From positions 1 through 29,250 of the forward strand of contig CAKZZH010000038.1 of the NCBI GenBank assembly GCA_937885345.1: 29,250 nt of DNA, in the 5' to 3' direction. This stretch comes from an uncultured Lachnospiraceae bacterium (lineage in GTDB: Bacteria > Bacillota > Clostridia > Lachnospirales > Lachnospiraceae). The notes under the pieces are model-generated. The model was not told where the DNA came from. It searched no databases and saw only the letters and a program-made list of their open reading frames with translations. This document shows positions 7,862 through 16,738 of this stretch, one piece after another; the first letter of the stretch is position 1; each line of letters begins with the position of its first letter. The position numbers and the translations under genes were made by a program.

Positions 7862-9142
7862 TTGGACCCCCAAACGGTGATCCGAATAGTAGTACTGATA
7901 GTTCTCCTGGTTCTGTCAGGGCTATTCTCATCAACAGAGACGGCTTTTATATCCGCCAATGCAATAAGACTCAGGTCATTGGCTGAAGACGGTAATAAGA
8001 AGGCTGCAAGAGCCCTCTGTGTTCTTAATAACACTTCCAAAATGCTCAGTGCCGTTCTTATCGGCAACAACATTGTTAACCTGACCGCGTCCTCACTTAC
8101 AACCACTATAGCCCAGAATCTGTGGGGAAATACGGCAGTCAGTATTGCTACAGGAATTCTTACATTCGCGGTGCTTATTTTCTGTGAGATAACGCCTAAG
8201 AATATGGCCACGATCAAGGCCGATTCGCTCGCAATGGCTTACAGTGGCTATGTTAAAATACTTATGGTGGTGTTAACGCCTTTTATATTCGTTATTAACA
8301 AGATTGCGCTTGGGCTTATGTATGTTATGGGATACAGAAGCGGTGACAAGCAGGCAACCGTAACCGAGGATGAGCTTCGTACAATGGTTGATGTAGGACA
8401 CGAGGAAGGCGTGATCGAAAGCGATGAGCGCAAGATGATCAACAATGTTTTTGACTTTAACGACCTTCAGGCCAAGGACATAATGATCCCCAGGATCGAT
8501 ATGAGCTGCATCCCTGCCACTGCCACATATGAAGATATAATCGATGTGTACAGAGAAGACAAATATACCAGACTTCCCGTATATGAGGAAACGGTTGATA
8601 ATATAATCGGAATTCTCAATGTTAAGGACTTACTTCTCATTGACAACGCCAATGAATTTGATGTACATAATATAATCAGAAAGCCATATTTTACATATGA
8701 ATTCAAGAATATCTCCGAGCTGATGGATGAGCTTCGTAAGACTTCCAACAATTTTGCGATCGTCATTGATGAGTACGGCTCCACCGTCGGTATGATAACG
8801 CTTGAGGATATGCTTGAAGAGATTGTGGGCGAGATTCGTGATGAATACGATGATGACGAGGAAGACGAGATCGTGGAGATTTCTCCCGAGGAATATATTT
8901 TATCCGGGCAGGTGAGAATAGACGATCTGACCGATTTCATCAACCTTCCTCCCGATGCCGAAGAGAATGAGGAATACGATTCCATCGGCGGTCTGATGAT
9001 CAGCTACCTCGGAAGATTCCCCGATGTCGGTGACTCGGTCGAATTCGACGATGTGACCTTTGTTGTAGACGAATGCAATATGAACCGGATAACCAAGGTT
9101 CATGCATATATAATCCATCCGGACGAGCCGGATGAGAACTAA
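7862..9142 (+). CDS. CNNM/CorC (HlyC) family transporter with CBS pair
   Basis: 426 residues. The start is TTG at 7862, set by AAAGGAG at 7847-7853 with 8-nt spacing. The N-terminal DUF21/CNNM membrane domain has its SGLFSSTETAF signature near residues 19-29 and about four hydrophobic segments up to about residue 160. A pair of CBS domains follows (about 205-325), including IVIDEYGSTVGMITLEDMLEE, then a very acidic stretch (DEYDDDEEDE) and the C-terminal CorC_HlyC domain. Proteins of this build are linked to magnesium or cobalt export, sensed through Mg-ATP on the CBS pair. The old name hemolysin is misleading. The downstream mscL starts 18 bp after the stop, so both are probably cotranscribed. 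Confidence 0.93.
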   Translation: MDPQTVIRIVVLIVLLVLSGLFSSTETAFISANAIRLRSLAEDGNKKAARALCVLNNTSKMLSAVLIGNNIVNLTASSLTTTIAQNLWGNTAVSIATGILTFAVLIFCEITPKNMATIKADSLAMAYSGYVKILMVVLTPFIFVINKIALGLMYVMGYRSGDKQATVTEDELRTMVDVGHEEGVIESDERKMINNVFDFNDLQAKDIMIPRIDMSCIPATATYEDIIDVYREDKYTRLPVYEETVDNIIGILNVKDLLLIDNANEFDVHNIIRKPYFTYEFKNISELMDELRKTSNNFAIVIDEYGSTVGMITLEDMLEEIVGEIRDEYDDDEEDEIVEISPEEYILSGQVRIDDLTDFINLPPDAEENEEYDSIGGLMISYLGRFPDVGDSVEFDDVTFVVDECNMNRITKVHAYIIHPDEPDEN

Positions 9143-9160
9143 CATAAGTGAGGTGTAAGT

Positions 9161-9610
9161 ATGAAGAATTTTTTTAAGGAATTCAAAGAATTTATCTCAA
9201 AGGGCAATGTTATGAGCATGGCAGTCGGTATCATCATCGGCGGTGCATTCACCGCGATCATCAATGCGATCGTAGCCGACTTCCTTACTCCGCTCCTCAG
9301 CGTTATTCTCGGTGGTTTTGACATGACATCGGCATGGTGCGTACAGATCAAGCTTCCCTGGGTTAAGCTTGCGGAAGACGGATCATATCCTACAATGAAA
9401 TTCGGTGATATCGTTCAGGCGATCATCACCTTCCTGATCACTGCATTTGTTCTTTTCCTTATCATCAAGGCATTCAACAAGATGACCACAATCGGTAAGA
9501 AGAAAGAAGAGGAAGCAGCACCTACAACCAAGATTTGTCCTCACTGCAAGAGCGAGATCAATATCGAGGCAACCAAGTGTCCTTTCTGTACATCGGACCT
9601 CTCCGAATAA
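9161..9610 (+). CDS. mscL: Large-conductance mechanosensitive channel with C-terminal zinc ribbon
   Basis: 149 residues; ATG at 9161 behind GAGGTG. The channel opens under membrane tension to release solutes after osmotic downshock. The N-terminal amphipathic helix (FKEFISKGNVMSMAVG) leads into TM1 with IIIGGAFTAIINAIVADFLTP, the MscL family signature. TM2 lies at about 85-105 (IITFLITAFVLFLIIKAF). Instead of the usual simple C-terminal helix, the protein ends with two CxxC pairs, Cys126/129 (CPHC) and Cys140/143 (CPFC), a rubredoxin-like zinc ribbon. A strong terminator follows. This is a complete gene; the zinc ribbon is the only unusual part. Confidence 0.95.
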   Translation: MKNFFKEFKEFISKGNVMSMAVGIIIGGAFTAIINAIVADFLTPLLSVILGGFDMTSAWCVQIKLPWVKLAEDGSYPTMKFGDIVQAIITFLITAFVLFLIIKAFNKMTTIGKKKEEEAAPTTKICPHCKSEINIEATKCPFCTSDLSE

Positions 9611-9657
9611 TTACAGATGACAGGGCATTACCGAATGAATATTTTATAAATCACTAA

Positions 9658-9697
9658 TACCCTCTTTATCGGTCCATACAGCCGCTAAAGAGGGTAT
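9658..9697 (+). terminator. Intrinsic terminator after mscL
   Basis: TACCCTCTTTA (9658-9668) pairs perfectly with TAAAGAGGGTA (9686-9696). The stem is extended by CGG/CCG across one mismatch, the loop has 9 nt, and TTTT plus a T-rich stretch follow. It ends the transporter-mscL unit. Confidence 0.85.
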
Positions 9698-9727
9698 TTT
9701 CGGTTTGTTTGTATCCGTATATTATGT

Positions 9728-9914
9728 CAAGACTCGCTCGCGAGTCTTGCGCGCCGGATTCGGGTCTGCTTCAGCAGACAAATTCCTGTCCGAATCCGTG
9801 CGCATCCTCGCGGAGCGTTTAACTCAGTCGGAGCTTGTACCCCGACTGAGTATAGTTTATCATAACCCCCACCTACGCTAACGCTTAGAGGTGGGGGATT
9901 TCTCCGACTGAGTT
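9728..9914. repeat. Dense four-hairpin intergenic element with competing arms
   Basis: Four stems lie in 187 nt between convergent genes. (A) CAAGACTCG 9728-9736 with 9741-9749, loop CTCG. (B) CGGATTCGG 9755-9763 with 9790-9798, flanked by GCGC on both sides and enclosing a second hairpin GTCTGC-TTCA-GCAGAC (9764-9779). (C) ACTCAGTCGG 9822-9831 with 9842-9851. (D) CCCCCACCT 9866-9874 with 9889-9897. The left arm of C can instead pair over 11 bp with CCGACTGAGTT at 9904-9914, enclosing D, so two folds exclude each other. The last arm runs into the stop codon of the neighbouring minus-strand gene. None of these stems is followed by a T-run. It has no ORF. I do not recognise it. It could be a structured RNA, a non-autonomous palindromic repeat or the end of an IS200/IS605-type element. 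Confidence 0.7.
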
Positions 9915-10410
9915 AAAAAAGGTTCGATATCAAACTGATTATTCCGGCGGATATCAGTGAAAGTATCACCACTCCGGCAAACAGAAATTTGGATTCCTTA
10001 AGGTAGTACATCATATCGCTGTATTTACCCCTAATATCCTCAGTTCCCGGTATTATCCAGATATCACTGTAGCACATCCAGAAGCACCTGATCGCCACAA
10101 GATCGACGATCGCAAGAAATGAAAGCATCATCAGGCTTTGCAGCAAAGCGTATCCGAAAACCGTTTCTTTGTTGATCACCGCAATGATCACATACAGCAT
10201 TAAAAGCAGCAAAGAGAACCCGATTATTTTATTGATACGGGAAATCTCCTGCAATCGCGATTCTTTGATAAGTCTTCTGCTTCTTACCGTTTCAACTACC
10301 TTGGGCGGATATTTATATGCCTGTCTGAGATTGCCCTGCACACGCGACAGAATGATAAGATATGCTTCAAATATCACCGTAAAGCACAGGGTCTCGATAA
10401 AATACCTCAT
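9913..10410 (-). CDS. Small membrane protein of unknown function
   Basis: 165 residues, not recognised. Four hydrophobic segments can be seen, at about 3-22, 62-83, 86-108 and 142-163, with a basic loop after the first (RSRRLIKESR). The pattern suggests an integral membrane protein with a cytoplasmic basic stretch. The ATG at 10410 follows AGAGGTAGG with about 5-nt spacing. It starts 16 bp after the YerB-type lipoprotein gene and is the last gene of that envelope cluster, so it probably shares its transcript. Its stop codon lies inside the outer arm of the hairpin element. Confidence 0.75.
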   Translation of the reverse strand: MRYFIETLCFTVIFEAYLIILSRVQGNLRQAYKYPPKVVETVRSRRLIKESRLQEISRINKIIGFSLLLLMLYVIIAVINKETVFGYALLQSLMMLSFLAIVDLVAIRCFWMCYSDIWIIPGTEDIRGKYSDMMYYLKESKFLFAGVVILSLISAGIISLISNLF

Positions 10411-10426
10411 TACCGCCTACCTCTTG

Positions 10427-11548
10427 CTACTCAATTCCAAGTGCAGCCTGAGCCGGAAAAAGTTCTATAAATGTTCTTCCGTCCGAAACCGTTATTTCTT
10501 CGCCCGTATCGGCATATGTGTAAACGGTCTTGGCAGAGCGGCTCTCCTTGGACCAGTTGATGGGAACCGCATATCCGTTGGTGATGTAGAATCCCGTTCC
10601 GGTTCCGATATTGTTGAAATCCAGAAGTTTATCATTGATCAGCGTATATGTAAAATACTGAATAATAATATTCTCGCAGTTAACCTGTTCCTTCGTTCCG
10701 TAATCTATCGTTTCTCTGCTTCCGTTCCATCTGTAATAGCAGCTGTCATCCTCGTCATATTTGAAAACGGAATTCTGCACCGAGCTGAATGTCGCCGTGA
10801 CTGTATCGGCCTTGATTGCCGAAGCCATCCCGGACAGATCTACATCCCCATTGTCATAATTAAGAAGTATTGTCTGCTCTGCAGTCTCTGCGCTTGTTAC
10901 ATATCCCTTCTGCGCCGCATAAGTAAAAAGCTGTGCGGTTGAAGTATTTACGGTATGTTCACTGGCAATATTTTCCGGGTTTTCTCTCCAAAAAGGTCCA
11001 CCCTCCATACCACTTATATAATCTATAACGCCATCGGCTTCCTGCGACGTAGCTATCGTACTTCCACCGTAATGGCATATTATGGCATCGGATTCCATTG
11101 CAATATCAAACATATTATGTCTTGCACTTCTCACCGAACCGACCTGAACATCGATCGTGGGGTCCTTATAAAACGCGAGGCACCTTGTAATTCCGCCTTC
11201 AACGGGAAGTTCATAGACCATATATGCATCATTAAGTCCCCTCTGCACGATCTGTGCAACATCTATATTGTTAACCGAAATCACGATTGGTCTGATATTC
11301 GATTCGATATCTATGATATCAACTTTATTGGGATCGTTTGCTCCCAGAACATTATCACTGCTTAAGGACGCATCGCTTTCCTTCTCGGTCTGTTTCTCGG
11401 TTTCCTTCTGAGTCTGTGAAGCGTCTTCTTTGCTTGTTACCTCCTGCGTAGTAGCTTCTCCTGCGCTGTCATTTTTATTGCAGGCAAATAAACCTGCACA
11501 TAAAATAATTCCCCCGGCAACGATCGCCGATCTCCTGTATTTCTTCAA
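10427..11548 (-). CDS. DUF3048 (YerB-type) lipoprotein
   Basis: 373 residues from a TTG start at 11548, supported by GGAGG 8 nt upstream. The N-terminus is a lipoprotein signal: basic MKKYRR, a hydrophobic core, then LFAC with Cys23 as the lipidated residue. A Ser/Thr/Glu-rich linker (about 25-65) spaces the domain from the membrane. The YerB family core follows with RPIVISVNN, VYELPVEGGITRCLAFY and VGSVRSARH, and a C-terminal beta-rich part. YerB proteins are extracytoplasmic lipoproteins of poorly known role. Position directly behind a class A penicillin-binding protein suggests an envelope function, which is inference. Confidence 0.88.
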   Translation of the reverse strand: MKKYRRSAIVAGGIILCAGLFACNKNDSAGEATTQEVTSKEDASQTQKETEKQTEKESDASLSSDNVLGANDPNKVDIIDIESNIRPIVISVNNIDVAQIVQRGLNDAYMVYELPVEGGITRCLAFYKDPTIDVQVGSVRSARHNMFDIAMESDAIICHYGGSTIATSQEADGVIDYISGMEGGPFWRENPENIASEHTVNTSTAQLFTYAAQKGYVTSAETAEQTILLNYDNGDVDLSGMASAIKADTVTATFSSVQNSVFKYDEDDSCYYRWNGSRETIDYGTKEQVNCENIIIQYFTYTLINDKLLDFNNIGTGTGFYITNGYAVPINWSKESRSAKTVYTYADTGEEITVSDGRTFIELFPAQAALGIE

Positions 11549-11608
11549 CCTTCGTTCCTCCTATATATAATATCCGGGTTCCCGGTTATCACCTGTTACA
11601 AGTCGCTC

Positions 11609-13720
11609 TTACCTTGCGTCCTGGTCCCCTCTTCCGTCTATATTGGCATCCGCGTCAGGTCCGTCCATATTGGGTGTTGCTTCTCCGTCAGGATGTCCGG
11701 GGTGAGCGCCTGTTGTCTCATTCTCATTCTGAGTCTCGCTGTCATCTATGATACCGCTGCTGCTGTCATAAGGAGGGAATTCTTTGAGAGCAAGATCCTT
11801 ATGTATCTCTCTCATATAATTTCTCCATATTTCAAGAGGATAAGATCCACCTGACAATCCCTCTACACTCGCCGGCATATCCATTCCGCACCAAACAGCG
11901 GTTGTATAATATCTTGAGTAGCCGCAGAGCCAGCCGTCTTTGGAATCATTAGTGGTACCTGATTTGGCGGCTACTATTGCTTCCGGGATCTTGGCGCCTG
12001 TAAGTATGTAATGATTTACACCATACTCCATCATCTTGGTGATCATCTTGGATTCCGTCTCTGAATATGCCTGAACGGTCTCTGCCGTTGAATTATCGAT
12101 CACTTTATTACCTATTGAATCCGTGATCATCTCAACACAAGTTGGGGTTCTGTATACACCGTTGTTTTCAAGTGTTGCATAAGCGGATGCCATTTCCACA
12201 GGTGATACACCATATGTGAATCCGCCTATCGCAGCAGCCTGCCGGTTATCATCCACCTGCACCCTTGCGAATTTCATTTTGTGAAGGAAACTCATTCCAT
12301 ATGCAGGTGTCTCTTCCTGAAAAATTCTCCATGCAGCAACATTCGAAGATATACCAAGCGCATGTGTCAGAGATATCTCCCCAAGATACTCTCCGGTAAA
12401 ATTAACCGGTCCTCCGTCTATCGGAGCATCGAGTACGGTATCATTCGGGTTATGCCCAAGCATAAGATAAGGCGTATATACGATAAGCGGCTTTATCGCA
12501 CTTCCGGGCTGACGATAACTCTGATATGCTCTGTTAAGCGTATATCCGTCATAATCCTGACTCCTGCCTCCAACGATTGCGGTCACAAAGCCCGTATCAT
12601 TATCAATGCAGACCGCCGCACCTTGCATTTTATATATGCCCTCTTCATTGGTATCCGTAAATGCATTCAGAGCCTTGTTTACACAATCCTGTAAAATACT
12701 CTGCTTACTCATATCTATCGCGGTATAGATCCTGTATCCGCCGTTGAACAGCTTCTGCTGACACTCTGCGTATTTGTTATTGTAAGCCTCTTCGTAAACC
12801 GCCTTGGCATCATCATCCTCAAAGCTCGTCTGGAAAATAAAACCTTCATTCTCCATAAGCGCTCTGGTCGCGCAGTACATAACATAGGTTTCCACATAGT
12901 TATAGACAGTATCCGTATCTCCGCTTATCGTAAGTTCTTCCTCAATCGCAGCATAATAATCGAGCGACGAAATCAGTCCGGAAGCGAACAATTGCATAAG
13001 GATACTGTCCCTTCGATTTATACATGCATCATAATTGGTTATGGGGTCGTATTTGAGCGGACTCTTGGGAATGCCCGCAACAAAGGCGGTCTGGCTTATA
13101 TCCAGAAGATTCGTGCTAAGGCCGAAATATCCCTGCGCTGCTGCCTCAATTCCGTAATATCCGTTTCCGTAATAGATATTATTAATATAAAATTCAAGAA
13201 TCTGGTCCTTGGAGAATTTGCTTTCAAGCTCGAATGCAAGGAACATCTCGGTTATTTTACGCTCATAGGTCTGTTCGGACGTAAGGAACATAGTCTTGGC
13301 AAGCTGCTGGGTTATGGTACTTGCACCCTGCGTAATCGTGCCTGCATTAAGGTTTGCGAGCGATGCTCTTATGATCGCGAAGAAATCGATTCCGCCGTGC
13401 GAATAGAAATCCTTGTCCTCAATCGCAATAAATGTATCCTTGAGAATCTGCGGTATATTCTCAAACTCCACATAATAGCTCTCTTTAACGCCGGAGAAAT
13501 TGGCGATCTCATTACCGTTAATGTCATATACTATACTTGTCTGGCTCTGCCTGAAAGTATCTTCGGTTATCGTTGCGGCAATTTCCTGCGCATTTTTGCG
13601 CATTTTAAGAAGGCTGCCAATATAGACAACCGCCAGCAAAGCAACCACGCCAAGTATAAAAAGCACGATAATAAAGACTACTTTACCGCCTTTTCCTTTC
13701 TTCTTAACTTCCTCTTCCAT
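11609..13720 (-). CDS. Class A penicillin-binding protein (PBP1a type)
   Basis: 703 residues, bifunctional peptidoglycan synthase. A short cytoplasmic Lys/Gly-rich tail is followed by one membrane anchor (about 14-37). The GT51 glycosyltransferase domain carries catalytic Glu101 in EDKDFYSHGG, QGASTITQQLAK (131-142), and further GT51 motifs up to about 240. The transpeptidase domain has all three motifs: S407-A-I-K410, S458-S-N460 and K586-S-G-T589. The C-terminal about 60 residues are a low-complexity, Asp/Gly/Glu-rich tail likely outside the fold. ATG at 13720 follows CGGAG with 7-nt spacing. It is the second gene of a four-gene envelope cluster. Confidence 0.95.
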   Translation of the reverse strand: MEEEVKKKGKGGKVVFIIVLFILGVVALLAVVYIGSLLKMRKNAQEIAATITEDTFRQSQTSIVYDINGNEIANFSGVKESYYVEFENIPQILKDTFIAIEDKDFYSHGGIDFFAIIRASLANLNAGTITQGASTITQQLAKTMFLTSEQTYERKITEMFLAFELESKFSKDQILEFYINNIYYGNGYYGIEAAAQGYFGLSTNLLDISQTAFVAGIPKSPLKYDPITNYDACINRRDSILMQLFASGLISSLDYYAAIEEELTISGDTDTVYNYVETYVMYCATRALMENEGFIFQTSFEDDDAKAVYEEAYNNKYAECQQKLFNGGYRIYTAIDMSKQSILQDCVNKALNAFTDTNEEGIYKMQGAAVCIDNDTGFVTAIVGGRSQDYDGYTLNRAYQSYRQPGSAIKPLIVYTPYLMLGHNPNDTVLDAPIDGGPVNFTGEYLGEISLTHALGISSNVAAWRIFQEETPAYGMSFLHKMKFARVQVDDNRQAAAIGGFTYGVSPVEMASAYATLENNGVYRTPTCVEMITDSIGNKVIDNSTAETVQAYSETESKMITKMMEYGVNHYILTGAKIPEAIVAAKSGTTNDSKDGWLCGYSRYYTTAVWCGMDMPASVEGLSGGSYPLEIWRNYMREIHKDLALKEFPPYDSSSGIIDDSETQNENETTGAHPGHPDGEATPNMDGPDADANIDGRGDQDAR

Positions 13721-13791
13721 AGTGTTTCTCCGAACAGATTATTTGCAGCTGCACCCCGAAGGTGCGAAAGTGCTCTTGCCGTCCGCGCTGC

Positions 13792-16248
13792 CTACTTTGG
13801 CATGTCAAACACGACTATTTTACCGCCGGACGCAGCACACAGCGTATCAAAATTCGTCTTGGTATATCCCTTTGTTTCACCGGTTTCAAGTACTCTTGTA
13901 TACACTTCCGTTGTGTTGTATGCGTAGATAAGTTCATATACACCCTCGCCCATCTGCGCCATAACAATCTTGCCTTCTCCGGTAAAATACAGTGCATAAT
14001 CCACAAGTACACCTGTAATATCCAACACATCTTCGGCATCCGGCACTGTCACAACCTCAGGAAGCGTTATCTCACCCTTAGTGACCTTGTATCTGTTCCA
14101 AATCTCATCTCCCGCAGAATCCACAACGCATCCGCCGCTCTCCGCAGCTGCGGTGATAACATCTCCGAGAGAACTGTCTGCAAGTCTCAGCATACCGTAT
14201 CCGTACGCATAATAATAATCCGAATACAGGTGTATATCATCACGATTGATATATATAAGATTGTCAGAGCCAAATTTGATAACCGGCTCAACAAGCGTTG
14301 TCGTCCTTGTAGATGCAGTGATGACAGGCTTTATCATATACTCCTTCTGTCTCACATCCGTTACAAGGGTATCCAGCGTGGCTTCTTTAGCCGTAGTCGT
14401 CACACTGCTGAGGAGTCTGTCATCATCCATCGCAACAAGCTTGCCCTCTTCATTATACATCGCACGCTTTAATTTGATAATATTATCTTCAAAAGCAAGT
14501 CCCGTAACATATGTATTGTCATATGCGTAGTCCCTGATCATTTTACCGGTAAAATCCGCAACCACGATCTTGTACATCGGGAAGACGGTGGTACCGGAAT
14601 AGTCTTCATAAATATCCTTGGTGTGGGCGAAGCCATATACAATATTATCGTCAATATAGCCCAGATTTATTATATTATCGCCGCTTTTTGCATCAAAAGA
14701 AATTATCTCTCCGGTTTCCAGATTAAGGAGATTAAACGAAGACTGTGAATACTTCTTTTCGGAAATGTTTTCATAGCTCTTATTCTCTGTAAGTGCCTGA
14801 TATGTAAGCACTCCACAGGCAGCGTTTATATCACAGGAATCGGGAATTACGTAGTCGGCAACAAGCATATATTCTTTGGTTTCGGTATTAAGATAGTATA
14901 TCGAACCATTGAAATACACATATAAAATCCCTTTATCATTAACATAGGACAGTGCATTTATATCCTTTTCGATCATATACAGGCTGTCGCTTCTGGATAT
15001 GAAAATAAGCTCATCGCATCTGTTATCGGTGGCATCGTACTCATAAACCGAAATCCCCATCTTACCTTCTCTGATGCCTGCATTCATATATCCGTAAACC
15101 AGGAATCTGACATTGCCGTCACTGTCGACAGAAAGGATCTTGATACCATGCTCACCGTAATTGCTTCTGAGCCCCTCATCCGATTCAATATCACCGAACG
15201 AGAAGATCTTCACATACTTACCCGTCGTGGTTTTGAAAGAATAAAGCGCATTATCCCTCTCAAAACAAACCACATCACCGGCCGTCGATGAAGCCGCGTT
15301 AAGCTCGGTATCGCCGCAGATTCCGAGATATATCTCGCCGTTTGAATATACGCTGCCGGCTATTTTAAAAATCTGATCCATCCACCGGTTGTAATTGTAC
15401 AGATAAGTCGTGCTGTCTTTATCTGCCTGATTAAACCTGAAATATTCCTTGATATTATACTCACATCCTGTGCTGTCCTTTGCCATATGGCGCAGTGTCA
15501 TGGATACGTATTTGCCGTTGATCTCGTTGATCGTGGGATATATATTACCGATACGCGTCATGGACAGATCGCCGTAACAGATCTGATCCAATTTATTATT
15601 AAGGGTAACATAGCCGAGATCGGTATTGTCCGCTGTCTTATTCGGAGTGATGTAATTTATAAGCGATTCTGTATCGCCGATACCATAAGTCCAGCCGTTA
15701 AAAGCGAATGCGTAATCCAGCTTGTCATCAAGATTTGCATTGTCCATTATCACAATTCTCGTGTAAAATGAGGCCGTTCCGTACTGCTCGGTCGTAACAT
15801 TGATTATAAGAAGGTACTGCTTGCCTTCCTCAATAAGATTTCTGATGGAAAGATGTGCCTCGACATCGCCGTCCTTGAGGGCATTTACGGTATAATCCGA
15901 CAATTCGGTCCTCTCAATGAGCTCTTCTCCGTCAAGACTTCTTACGTCATATGATATTCCTGAAATCACATTGGTATATTTCTTGATCATAACGGTAAGC
16001 TCTCTGTCCGATTTTATCGGGGTTATCGGGCCATGAAAGCCTGTAAGATCGACATCCGAGAGATAACCGTTAATATAGTTGTAGTTATTTCCTCCCTCCG
16101 AGGTAAAATAAACCACAGGCAGACCCGGAGCGGTCATAGTCATACTGCTCGCCTGATAAACCGGTCTGTCAATCGCGAATATATATGTTAATACGCATGC
16201 TACAACAAAAGTAGCGATGTATAAGATCATTCTGAATCTGGTTTTCAC
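13792..16248 (-). CDS. Large membrane-anchored extracytoplasmic protein, function unknown
   Basis: I prefer GTG at 16248 (818 residues), because AAAAGGA lies 5 nt upstream. GTG at 16275 would add nine residues but lies inside a hairpin and has no ribosome site. The N-terminus MKTRFRMILYIATFVVACVLTYIFAI is an uncleaved signal anchor. The remaining about 790 residues are outside the membrane, rich in Tyr, Asp and beta-type segments, with recurring YxxNGxIYY- and GDIYLG-like stretches that suggest a propeller-like fold. The last about 130 residues contain LDITGVLVDYALYFTGEGKI followed by ELIYAYN and a TGET turn. This resembles the C39/papain-like C-terminal domain of Lachnospiraceae surface proteins, but the catalytic His position looks lost. 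The family call is inference. It leads the penicillin-binding-protein cluster. Confidence 0.85.
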   Translation of the reverse strand: MKTRFRMILYIATFVVACVLTYIFAIDRPVYQASSMTMTAPGLPVVYFTSEGGNNYNYINGYLSDVDLTGFHGPITPIKSDRELTVMIKKYTNVISGISYDVRSLDGEELIERTELSDYTVNALKDGDVEAHLSIRNLIEEGKQYLLIINVTTEQYGTASFYTRIVIMDNANLDDKLDYAFAFNGWTYGIGDTESLINYITPNKTADNTDLGYVTLNNKLDQICYGDLSMTRIGNIYPTINEINGKYVSMTLRHMAKDSTGCEYNIKEYFRFNQADKDSTTYLYNYNRWMDQIFKIAGSVYSNGEIYLGICGDTELNAASSTAGDVVCFERDNALYSFKTTTGKYVKIFSFGDIESDEGLRSNYGEHGIKILSVDSDGNVRFLVYGYMNAGIREGKMGISVYEYDATDNRCDELIFISRSDSLYMIEKDINALSYVNDKGILYVYFNGSIYYLNTETKEYMLVADYVIPDSCDINAACGVLTYQALTENKSYENISEKKYSQSSFNLLNLETGEIISFDAKSGDNIINLGYIDDNIVYGFAHTKDIYEDYSGTTVFPMYKIVVADFTGKMIRDYAYDNTYVTGLAFEDNIIKLKRAMYNEEGKLVAMDDDRLLSSVTTTAKEATLDTLVTDVRQKEYMIKPVITASTRTTTLVEPVIKFGSDNLIYINRDDIHLYSDYYYAYGYGMLRLADSSLGDVITAAAESGGCVVDSAGDEIWNRYKVTKGEITLPEVVTVPDAEDVLDITGVLVDYALYFTGEGKIVMAQMGEGVYELIYAYNTTEVYTRVLETGETKGYTKTNFDTLCAASGGKIVVFDMPK

Positions 16249-16270
16249 AACTGTCCTTTTACGCACATAT

Positions 16271-16295
16271 GCCACTGACCCATAAGGTCAGTGGC
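16271..16295. other. Perfect hairpin between atpC and the envelope cluster
   Basis: GCCACTGACC (16271-16280) pairs perfectly with GGTCAGTGGC (16286-16295) around a 5-nt loop. It lies 24 bp after the atpC stop on the minus strand. No T-run follows, so termination would have to be factor-assisted. It could also be an operator or mRNA-processing site for the downstream cluster, and it covers the alternative GTG at 16275. Confidence 0.65.
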
Positions 16296-16319
16296 TATAT
16301 ACATTGTTTAATGCTGTTA

Positions 16320-16724
16320 TTATCCCTTTAAAGAAATTCTTGTAAGGGATCTTTTGAGTGCAAGTTCCGCTCTCTGAATATCGAGACCGGAGTCCTTGCC
16401 TGACAAACGTCTCTGAGCTCTTTCCTTCGCCTCGTTGGCTCTGTTTATATCGATCTCATCGGGCCACTCAATAACCTCCGCGAGGATCATGATCTCATCG
16501 GTGGATATTTTAGCAAAGCCTGAATGAAGCGCGGCTTTCTTAACCTCACCGCCCGCCTCATGTATCGTCAAAACGCCGGGCGCTACAATTGAGGCAAGAG
16601 GGATATGTCCCGGATATATACCAAGTTCTCCCTCGGTGCTTGTAAACTCGACCATTGAAGCCTCGCCGTCATAGAACGTTCTGTCAGGTGTCATTATATT
16701 AAGCTTTAATACTTTGTCAGCCAT
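16320..16724 (-). CDS. atpC: ATP synthase F1 epsilon subunit
   Basis: 134 residues from ATG at 16724 (MADKVLKLNIMTPD), just behind GGGAGG. A GTG at 16748 would overlap atpD and leave this ribosome site inside the gene. Epsilon is part of the central rotor stalk and inhibits ATP hydrolysis through its C-terminal helices. The N-terminal beta sandwich shows TSTEGELGIYPGHIPL and the C-terminal two-helix part RANEAKERAQRRL. It is the last gene of the operon, one base position from the atpD stop in the longer reading. Confidence 0.95.
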   Translation of the reverse strand: MADKVLKLNIMTPDRTFYDGEASMVEFTSTEGELGIYPGHIPLASIVAPGVLTIHEAGGEVKKAALHSGFAKISTDEIMILAEVIEWPDEIDINRANEAKERAQRRLSGKDSGLDIQRAELALKRSLTRISLKG

Positions 16725-16738
16725 AACGCCTCCCTGCA

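Noticed and set aside
9728..9914. Retron or riboswitch
   Set aside because: No reverse transcriptase is adjacent and the element lies downstream of, not before, both neighbouring genes; no known riboswitch core is visible.
12992..13927. 311-codon plus-strand frame across the PBP gene start
   Set aside because: Antisense to PBP1a and crosses an intergenic region; no family pattern.
16271..16295. Intrinsic terminator of the ATP synthase operon
   Set aside because: Stem is perfect but no T-run follows on the minus strand, so I list it only as a hairpin.
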